Source of the DNA: Hyphomicrobiaceae bacterium
Lineage (GTDB): Bacteria; Pseudomonadota; Alphaproteobacteria; Rhizobiales; Hyphomicrobiaceae
DNA length: 40,364 bases
Direction: 5' to 3'
Assembly: GCA_020638035.1 (NCBI GenBank)
Contig: JACKJI010000019.1
Location: forward strand, 1-40,364
Part shown: positions 34,548 through 40,364 of the stretch, piece by piece
Numbering within the stretch: position 1 is the stretch's first letter
Layout: every line of letters begins with the position of its first letter
Position numbers and translations under genes: made by a program
Notes under the pieces: generated by a model
The model's input: the letters and a program-made list of their open reading frames with translations, nothing else
What the model was told of the DNA's origin: nothing
Databases searched by the model: none

Positions 34548-34680
34548 TCATTCAGTTTGCGGCGGCGCACTATACGCAAAATCGCCATTTCGTCACCCGA
34601 GAAAAGCACGGCACGGCGGTCCATGCGAGGGTGTAAAAGGCGTGGACGCGGAAAAACTCCGGACGGGTGGGAGCTGGCTC

Positions 34681-35055
34681 ATGGAAACCCTGCTGAGCGT
34701 CCTGTTGTGGATCGTATCGATGCTGTGGAGCATTGTCTGGCTGCTCATCGGCGGCTGGGTTTCGACCGCCCTGCAGATCGTCGTCGTCGTGCTTGGCTAT
34801 TATGCCTATCGCTACGGCTGGCGGCGGGCTCCACAAGAGGCGTGGCGCGGCACGCGTGCCATCGCACGGTGGGGCTGGAACTGGTTTCGCGGTGTGGAAG
34901 CGATGGCTGGCGGCGGCGAACGGGTGCAGGAGCGGGTGCGCGAGGTCGAGGTCGTGCGCGAGATCCGCGTCAAGGATTTCGGCGACATCAACCTGTCGAG
35001 CCTGATGAATGTCACGATGGTGACGGGGCTCATAATTCTGGCGATGTCGGTCTGA
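34681..35055 (+). CDS. Small membrane protein of unknown function
   Basis: A 124-residue protein. Two closely spaced hydrophobic helices near the N-terminus (about residues 4-25 and 29-46), Trp-rich, are followed by an amphipathic Arg/Trp segment and a charged stretch with heptad-like character (ERVQERVREVEVVREIRV). A third hydrophobic segment closes the protein (about 105-123). The ATG at 34681 has GGGAG about ten bases upstream; in-frame sequence further upstream belongs to the divergent glyQ region. Family not recognised. Confidence 0.6.
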   Translation: METLLSVLLWIVSMLWSIVWLLIGGWVSTALQIVVVVLGYYAYRYGWRRAPQEAWRGTRAIARWGWNWFRGVEAMAGGGERVQERVREVEVVREIRVKDFGDINLSSLMNVTMVTGLIILAMSV

Positions 35056-35137
35056 CCCAGACCGGATCACGCGACAGTATGCCGACTTTGCAGCAAACCG
35101 CAGCCCGTGTGCGAAAACTACTTTGCCGCCTCGCAGT

Positions 35138-35166
35138 TTGGCATTGCCCGCTGCGCCCTCTAGGAT
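35138..35166 (+). promoter_or_regulatory. Candidate promoter of the dodecin gene
   Basis: TTGGCA (35138-35143) and TAGGAT (35161-35166) are separated by 17 bases, giving a good housekeeping-type promoter about 45 bases before the ribosome-binding region of the dodecin gene. Confidence 0.5.
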
Positions 35167-35219
35167 GGGGTGGCGGCGGAAGGCCGCACTCCACTCCCCG
35201 GACATGAAAGGACCCCCCG

Positions 35220-35435
35220 ATGAGCGTCAACAAAGTCATCGAGCTGATGGCCGAAAGCGACAAGAGCTGGGAGGATGCCGCCGAGAAGGCGATCAAGGAG
35301 GCATCGAAATCGGTAAAGGGCATCCGATCGATCTGGATCCAGGATTTCTCTGCTACCGTGGACCCGAAAGGTAAGCTAAAGACCTATCGCATCACAGCAA
35401 AGATCACCTTCGAGGTGATGGGGGGCAAGGACTGA
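35220..35435 (+). CDS. Dodecin-family flavin-binding protein
   Basis: A 71-residue protein of the dodecin family, which assembles into hollow dodecamers that bind flavins pairwise and buffer or store them. The whole family pattern is visible: VNKVIELMAESDKSWEDAAEKAI in the helix, a Trp in RSIWIQDFSA that stacks on the flavin ring, and the final strands YRITAKITFEVMG. Length is exactly typical. It is expressed alone, from a plausible promoter 55 bases upstream. Confidence 0.92.
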   Translation: MSVNKVIELMAESDKSWEDAAEKAIKEASKSVKGIRSIWIQDFSATVDPKGKLKTYRITAKITFEVMGGKD

Positions 35436-35659
35436 GCCCCTCTCGATCGGGCCTGACCGCGCTCATCTCGCAATCGCGAAGAAAACACGGCGACGGGATG
35501 GCGGGATAACATGCCGATTGATGATCGGGACCGTGGCCAAATCGTCGTGTTTAGGGTAACCGATGGTACGCGCGGCGCTGCTCTCCTGTAGCGTCGCGCG
35601 GATGGACGTGTAGTACGCTCCTGGCGGAACGCTCGCGGGCTGAGACTTCGGGGGGAGAC

Positions 35660-36694
35660 TTGGACAAGGCAGGAACCGTAACCGACGCGAACCCGATCGA
35701 GGGACGCGACTGGATGACGATCGTCGCGCGCTATCGTGAGCCCGACATTCGCCGGTCCATACTCGAAATTTTCATCACGGCCATCCCCTTCCTCCTGCTC
35801 TGGGGTGCCGCCTGGGCAGCGCTGTCGGTCAGCTACTGGCTGACGCTGGCGATCGCCGTTCCGGCGGCGGGGATGCTCGTGCGGCTGTTCCTGATCCAGC
35901 ACGACTGTGGCCATTACGCCTTCTTCAAGACGCGCCAGACCAACGACTGGATCGGCCGCGTGATCGGCGTATTCACGATGACCCCCTATGAGGTCTGGCG
36001 GCGCAATCATGCGACACACCATGCCAACTCGGGCAATCTCGATCAGCGCGGCGTCGGCGACATCGAGACGTGGACGGTGAGGGAATACCTGTCAAAGCCC
36101 AAGTGGCGCCGCTTCATGTACCGGCTCTATCGCAGTCCGCTCGTCATGTTCGGCATCGGCCCCTCGTTCGTGTTCATGCTGCAGCAGCGCTTGCCTATCG
36201 GGCAGATGAAGGGCGGACTGAGACCCTGGATGAGCGCGATGACGACCAATGTCGCGATCATCGCCCTGTTCGGCGTGATGATGTGGCTCATCGGAGTATC
36301 GGAGTTCCTGATGGTGCATTTGCCGATCGTGGCCATCGCCTCGACCATCGGCGTTTATCTTTTCTACGTGCAGCATCAGTTCGAAGATACGTTCTGGGAG
36401 GAAGCCGAAAACTGGTCTCACCAGGACGCTGCCCTCTACGGCAGCTCTTACCTTGACCTGCCCAAGGCACTCGCCTGGGTCACGGCCAATATCGGTGTGC
36501 ATCACATCCACCACCTCTACAGCCGTGTACCCTACTACCGCCTGCCCGAGCTGATCCGCGACTATCCCGAGCTGCGCGACGTGCGGCGCATCACTCTTGG
36601 CCGGAGCTTCTCTCTCATCAAGCTCAAGCTATGGGACGGCGATAGAAAGCGTCTCATCTCGTTCCGCGAGCTGGGAGCGATGGCGGCGGCCTGA
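35660..36694 (+). CDS. Fatty acid desaturase (membrane di-iron)
   Basis: This 344-residue integral membrane enzyme introduces a cis double bond into acyl chains, most likely on membrane lipids. The three histidine boxes that hold the di-iron centre are present: HDCGH at 81-85, HATHH at 117-121 and HHIHH at 281-285, with hydrophobic helices between them. The spacing resembles the delta-12/omega-6 group. The start is a TTG at 35660 with GGGGGAGA immediately upstream; no ATG fits better. It is monocistronic. Regiospecificity and electron donor cannot be read from sequence. Confidence 0.88.
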   Translation: MDKAGTVTDANPIEGRDWMTIVARYREPDIRRSILEIFITAIPFLLLWGAAWAALSVSYWLTLAIAVPAAGMLVRLFLIQHDCGHYAFFKTRQTNDWIGRVIGVFTMTPYEVWRRNHATHHANSGNLDQRGVGDIETWTVREYLSKPKWRRFMYRLYRSPLVMFGIGPSFVFMLQQRLPIGQMKGGLRPWMSAMTTNVAIIALFGVMMWLIGVSEFLMVHLPIVAIASTIGVYLFYVQHQFEDTFWEEAENWSHQDAALYGSSYLDLPKALAWVTANIGVHHIHHLYSRVPYYRLPELIRDYPELRDVRRITLGRSFSLIKLKLWDGDRKRLISFRELGAMAAA

Positions 36695-36834
36695 GGCGGA
36701 GCCCGCGGGCGCCGGCCCATCAGCGAAAAAGAGCAAATCGCGTCGTTTCCTTGAACCTCCTGGCGGCTGAACGCGTCTGACGAGGTGAAAGGCGGTCGCA
36801 TCACTGCGGCCGTCGAGCGTCAGGGAGACAAGAC

Positions 36835-37116
36835 ATGACAGTTCTGCGCCAATCGATCTTGGCATTCGCGGCCGTCGCAGCAGTGACGGCAGGCAGCTCG
36901 CTCTTCAGCGAACCAGCAGAGGCAGCACTCAAGGTTTGCCTCTACAAAGCCTACGACCCATTCGCCAACAAGTATGACAACACGGTTGAAGGCTACGCCA
37001 AGGCCAGCAAGCAGAGCTGGGCGTGCAACCGCGCCAAGGATGAATGCCTCAAGCGGCTCAGGCACCGCTGGAAGATCGGGCTCAATACACAAAGCAGGTG
37101 CGAGCGCACGCGCTGA
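36835..37116 (+). CDS. Small exported four-cysteine protein
   Basis: A 93-residue protein with a clear signal peptide (about residues 1-30, ending EAA). The mature part of about 62 residues is very basic and carries four cysteines (KVCLYKAY, SWACNRAKDECLKRL, SRCER), suggesting two disulfides and a compact helical fold. GGGAGA lies seven bases before the ATG. I do not recognise the family. The 3' end is 12 bases from the convergent membrane protein gene. Confidence 0.65.
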   Translation: MTVLRQSILAFAAVAAVTAGSSLFSEPAEAALKVCLYKAYDPFANKYDNTVEGYAKASKQSWACNRAKDECLKRLRHRWKIGLNTQSRCERTR

Positions 37117-37128
37117 ACCGGCTCGCCG

Positions 37129-37719
37129 TCACGGGCGCGCTGCGGCCGACTTGACGCAATCACTGTTGAGGGAGGCGAAAATCTCATCCGCCTCTTTCAG
37201 CAATTGGTTGCGTTGAGGCCCTGAGGCGGTTGCCGCCATCCCGGCAACCTTGTCCAGCTTCCAGTAAAGTTCGGTGTAGGCCGCGCGGATCGACTCGTCG
37301 CGCATGTTGGCGAGGTAGGTGGCGAGCGCACCGAACTTGGCGACCGCGTTGCCGGCCTCGATCGAAGCCTGGGTCGGTGCTACGCCCGCGCGTGGGCGGG
37401 CCTCGGCAACGGCTGCACTGCTGGCTACCGTGGCAGGATCTGCGGCAAGCGATGCCGCCTCGCGGGCAACGACATCGGCCCTGTATTTCACCTGGAAATA
37501 AGCGTCGACCACGTCACGGCAGGTGCGCATATATTCCGCGCGCGTCAGATTGCCTTGGATGAGGGTGACGAACTTGTTGTTGAGGTAGCCGTTGTAGATC
37601 GAGGTGAAAAGCGACAGGACCGCGATCAGCATCGGAAAGAACGTGATCACCGCCTGCCGCCAGCGCCCGTCGGGTAGAGCCTGTTTCCCATCATCCCGAC
37701 TGTGCTCCGATCCGCTCAT
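37129..37719 (-). CDS. Membrane-anchored helical protein of unknown function
   Basis: A 196-residue protein. A short cytoplasmic N-terminus is followed by one hydrophobic helix (about residues 24-43) and then a long, mostly alpha-helical Ala-rich domain with three regularly spaced helices. Two cysteines (MRTCRDVV and LNSDCVKS) could pair. The ATG at 37719 has a strong GGGAGGTG motif upstream, better than the in-frame start at 37734. Family not recognised. Confidence 0.6.
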   Translation of the reverse strand: MSGSEHSRDDGKQALPDGRWRQAVITFFPMLIAVLSLFTSIYNGYLNNKFVTLIQGNLTRAEYMRTCRDVVDAYFQVKYRADVVAREAASLAADPATVASSAAVAEARPRAGVAPTQASIEAGNAVAKFGALATYLANMRDESIRAAYTELYWKLDKVAGMAATASGPQRNQLLKEADEIFASLNSDCVKSAAARP

Positions 37720-37859
37720 GACACCTCCCGCCATGCATCCGCAACGCCAATGGGCGCCCCGGCACCTGGAACCAGTCTATGCGGGAGACGGTCACGACGG
37801 GAGGGCGCCCCACGAATATCGTGAAGCGCCGTATCCCAGCCAGGTTTAGACGAGCAGAC

Positions 37860-38102
37860 TTACGCCGCCTTGGACTTCTTGCCGCCGACACGCTCGATCA
37901 ACTTGATCGGCCCTCGCGACTTGCCGGACCGCTCGGCGATCTCCCGGTCCTGCTCTTCGAGGACGTCGCGCGCGGGTCCATCACCATCGAGCCCGCCCAG
38001 CAGATCGCCTGGAACACGCCGGTTGGACGTCACGGTACCGTCCTCGTAGGTGACGTTGAAGAGAACGAACTCCGCCTTTGCTGTCGGCTTCTTACGTGCC
38101 AT
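37860..38102 (-). CDS. Small conserved-looking basic protein
   Basis: An 80-residue protein with lysine-rich ends and a strand-like start (AEFVLFNVTYEDGTVTSNRRVP). A central Asp/Glu-rich helix (ARDVLEEQDREIAERSG) leads into RGPIKLIERVGG. GAGGTGAG precedes the ATG at 38102, which supports real translation. The family is not recognised and no function is proposed. It lies downstream of the helicase on the same strand. Confidence 0.55.
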   Translation of the reverse strand: MARKKPTAKAEFVLFNVTYEDGTVTSNRRVPGDLLGGLDGDGPARDVLEEQDREIAERSGKSRGPIKLIERVGGKKSKAA

Positions 38103-38198
38103 GTGCTCACCTCATCGTTACATTCTCGGTTTTCGAATACCGTCATCCTGAGCCGCCAAGGACGCCCGGCCGCCTAGCAGCGACTCGGGCATTGTGGC

Positions 38199-40097
38199 TC
38201 AGGCGTCGACCAGCGGCCTGCCCGCATGGGCACCGCGATGTCCCTTGCCTCCGTTACTCCGGCGCTTTCCGCCTGGACCGCCATGCGCGGGCTTGCCCCG
38301 ATGGCGATCTCCTTGAGGCGACCGCTCCGAGTTCCGAACATCATCACGCCCGTGCCGCCGAGGCGCCCCGTCGGACCGCCCCTCATGCCGGCGCGAGCCG
38401 CCCCTGCCGGCTGATTTGCCCCCGCCACTCTTGAAGCCATTGTCGAAGACATGCGCCACGGCCTGGCCATCGGCCCGTCCGCCGCGTTCGGGATTGCCAG
38501 CGCGTTCCTGCCGTCGGCCACCGTCCTGGGCGCGATCCCGACCGCGATGTGCGCCATCCACGGATCGGCCGCTGTCGCGCGGATCCATCGCGTGCCGTTC
38601 GCGGCGCGATGCGCCATGCGGCGCCCCATGCGACCGGCCGCGCGCGTCGGCTGCTACAGCGTCGCCGTGTTGCCGCTCGCCGCGATTGTGCCGGCGCTTT
38701 TCGTTACGGCTCGCGTCGCTGGCATGAGACTCGGCGCGCTGTCCGTCACGCGAATTGCCGGCGGGGGCAGCGTGCGGACGACGCTTCTCGGGCCTGCCGC
38801 GGCCATCGCGTGCCGCGTTTGTCTCGCCACGATCGCCGCGTTCACCGCGGTGCTCGCTGCGATCGCCACGGCGCCCGGCCGGCTTCCTTGCATGATGCCG
38901 TTCACCCTGACGCTCGCCGCGCCGCGATGCTTCGCCCGGCCGCCCAGCAACCACCGCGATCGAGGGATCGTTGCGCCGATCTTCACTTGGGATCGACTGG
39001 CGGATGAGCCGCTCGATGGCGCGCAACAGATCGCGTTCCTCGTTGTCGCACAAGGACACCGCCGATCCCTCCGCGCCGGCGCGTGCCGTGCGGCCGATGC
39101 GATGCACATAGGCTTCCGGCACCTCGGGCAACTCGTAGTTGACGACGTGGGTGACGCCGTCGATGTCGATGCCACGCGCGGCAATGTCGGTCGCCACCAG
39201 AACGCCGATCTTGGCGTTGCGGAAAGCGTCGAGTGCCACCTCGCGCTGGCGCTGGCTCTTGTTGCCGTGAATGGCGGCAGCCGTGATGCCTGCCTCTTCG
39301 AGATGGCGTGCGACGCGGTCAGCTCCGCGCTTCGTGCGCGTGAAGACGAGCGTGCGGCTCATCTCGGGCGCGGCCAGCAGATCAACCAGCAGCGAACGCT
39401 TCTTGCCCGCCTCGATCTGAATGACACGCTGGCTGACGCGCTCAGCGGTGGTCGCAACCGGTGTCACCTGCACGCGCACCGGATCGTGCAGCAGTTCGGC
39501 CGCAAGTGCCGCGATCTCGTGCGGCATGGTCGCTGAGAAGAACAGGTTCTGGCGGCGCGCCCGCAGCTTCGAGACGATGCGACGGATCGGCCGCACGAAG
39601 CCGAGGTCCAGCATCTGGTCGGCTTCGTCCAACACCAGGGCCTCGACCGCATCGAGATTGACCATGCGGGTTTCGAGGTGATCGATGAGGCGGCCGGGCG
39701 TGGCGACGAGCACCTCGACGCCACCCGCCAGCGCATCGATCTGCGGCTTGTGGGAGACGCCGCCGAACACGACGGCGACGCGGATGCCGAGGTGGCGGCC
39801 ATACGTGCGGAAGCTGGCACCGATCTGCGCGGCAAGCTCACGCGTCGGCGACAGCACCAGTACGCGGGCACTTCGGCGCGGCGCAAACTTTTGGTCGGCG
39901 GCAATGCGCGTCAGCAGCGGCAGCGCGAATGCAGCCGTCTTGCCGGTACCGGTCTGGGCGATGCCGAGCAGGTCGGCGCCCTTCAACAGCGGCGGGATCG
40001 CCTGCGCCTGGATCGGCGTCGGCGTTACGTAGCCTTCCTCGGCAAGCGCCTTGAGCACGGGCTCGGCAAGGCCGAGGTCGGAAAAGGTGATGGTCAA
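38199..40097 (-). CDS. DEAD-box RNA helicase with a long basic C-terminal tail
   Basis: This 632-residue ATP-dependent RNA helicase is of the RhlE/DeaD kind. The motifs are complete: Q motif PTPIQ at 26-30, AQTGTGKT at 47-54, PTREL at 84-88, TPGR at 133-136, DEAD at 157-160, SAT at 188-190, and the C-terminal RecA motifs with TDIAARGID (303-311) and HRIGRTAR (332-339). From about residue 375 to the end is a very basic, low-complexity tail rich in Arg, Gly, His, Asp and Ala, which probably binds RNA and may promote condensate formation (inference). The start is a TTG at 40097; an in-frame stop lies just upstream. Roles would include ribosome assembly and RNA turnover. Confidence 0.92.
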   Translation of the reverse strand: MTITFSDLGLAEPVLKALAEEGYVTPTPIQAQAIPPLLKGADLLGIAQTGTGKTAAFALPLLTRIAADQKFAPRRSARVLVLSPTRELAAQIGASFRTYGRHLGIRVAVVFGGVSHKPQIDALAGGVEVLVATPGRLIDHLETRMVNLDAVEALVLDEADQMLDLGFVRPIRRIVSKLRARRQNLFFSATMPHEIAALAAELLHDPVRVQVTPVATTAERVSQRVIQIEAGKKRSLLVDLLAAPEMSRTLVFTRTKRGADRVARHLEEAGITAAAIHGNKSQRQREVALDAFRNAKIGVLVATDIAARGIDIDGVTHVVNYELPEVPEAYVHRIGRTARAGAEGSAVSLCDNEERDLLRAIERLIRQSIPSEDRRNDPSIAVVAGRPGEASRRGERQGERHHARKPAGRRGDRSEHRGERGDRGETNAARDGRGRPEKRRPHAAPAGNSRDGQRAESHASDASRNEKRRHNRGERQHGDAVAADARGRSHGAPHGASRRERHAMDPRDSGRSVDGAHRGRDRAQDGGRRQERAGNPERGGRADGQAVAHVFDNGFKSGGGKSAGRGGSRRHEGRSDGAPRRHGRDDVRNSERSPQGDRHRGKPAHGGPGGKRRSNGGKGHRGAHAGRPLVDA

Positions 40098-40364
40098 ATG
40101 TCACGTCTTTCATGTCGCGCCCGGCCACTCCTCGGAGCCGGCGCGACACAACGCACCGGCCCGCGCGGGCGGGCTGTCATCTTGGTGAGGCCCTGCGTGT
40201 CCGGGGCCATCGTTTTTGGTCGATCGGGATGCTCAACTGGAGGCGATGATCGCCCGGATCCTGGGACCGGGGCACAAGCTTGTCGCCTTCACGCGGCTGT
40301 AGCGCCGAATCCGCACGGCGTGCGGTGGCCCTCGTGTGTCATGTTGCGGCGCAATAGTCAATGC

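Noticed and set aside
38451..39536. Long plus-strand open frame of 361 codons
   Set aside because: It lies entirely antisense to the helicase, whose motifs are unmistakable, and results from its Arg/Gly-rich high-GC codons.
1..40364. CRISPR array, insertion sequence or prophage
   Set aside because: No regularly spaced direct repeats, no transposase, integrase or phage structural gene in any frame.

Overview
The window looks like a piece of chromosome from a high-GC alphaproteobacterium, most probably of the order Hyphomicrobiales (Rhizobiales). The gene set and pairings are typical of that group: an uvrC-pgsA-moaD-moaE run, an rluD-rpoH pair, fabI followed by a histidine phosphatase and aroC, a small H-NS-family protein, a TorF-type porin, an AMIN-domain amidase, and TTAA-N7-TTAA (CtrA-type) motifs. 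The order-level assignment is inference from gene content, not from a marker-gene search. I see no insertion sequence, prophage, CRISPR array, restriction system or plasmid gene; this is essentially core chromosome.

Layout. 1-1703: tRNA nucleotidyltransferase and a small membrane protein. 1704-3622: gene-poor stretch holding two converging terminators, the H-NS-family gene (minus strand) and an AT-rich tract, ending at tRNA-Pro(CGG). 3912-9561: a flavin/PLP-barrel protein, acetate kinase, a metallo-beta-lactamase-fold hydrolase, a DUF1499 membrane protein, pyridoxamine phosphate oxidase and a 17-kDa-surface-antigen-like protein. 9894-14119: fabI, a histidine phosphatase, a hairpin-rich gap, aroC and a lipid-kinase-like protein. 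14539-16575: TorF-like porin (minus) and a pteridine-reductase-like SDR (plus). 16989-19656: two related exported glucosaminidase-domain proteins. 19801-20829: an exported protein of unknown family. 21051-29352: P-type cation ATPase, uvrC, pgsA, moaD, moaE and an amiC-type amidase. 29353-30260: a 900-base stretch without a convincing gene, bounded by two strong hairpin terminators and rich in nested inverted repeats. 30261-33158: rpoH, rluD-like synthase and a divergent small membrane protein; then tRNA-Glu(CTC). 33549-40097: glyQ, small membrane proteins, dodecin, a fatty acid desaturase, small exported or conserved proteins and an RhlE-type DEAD-box helicase with a long basic tail.

Themes. 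Envelope biogenesis recurs: fabI, pgsA, the desaturase and the lipid-kinase-like protein act on lipids, while two glucosaminidase-like proteins and AmiC act on peptidoglycan. A CtrA-type motif lies upstream of the first glucosaminidase and a one-mismatch version upstream of amiC, which suggests cell-cycle control of wall hydrolysis. Cofactor biology is also well represented (MoaD/MoaE, PdxH, dodecin, the pteridine-reductase-like SDR).

No gene cluster here looks like a wholly new defence or mobile system. The items most worth following up are the structured gene-free region at 29461-30130, the hairpin cluster at 11373-11595, the catalytic-Asp SDR, the tandem glucosaminidases with their CtrA box, and a P-type ATPase that lacks a canonical cation ligand.
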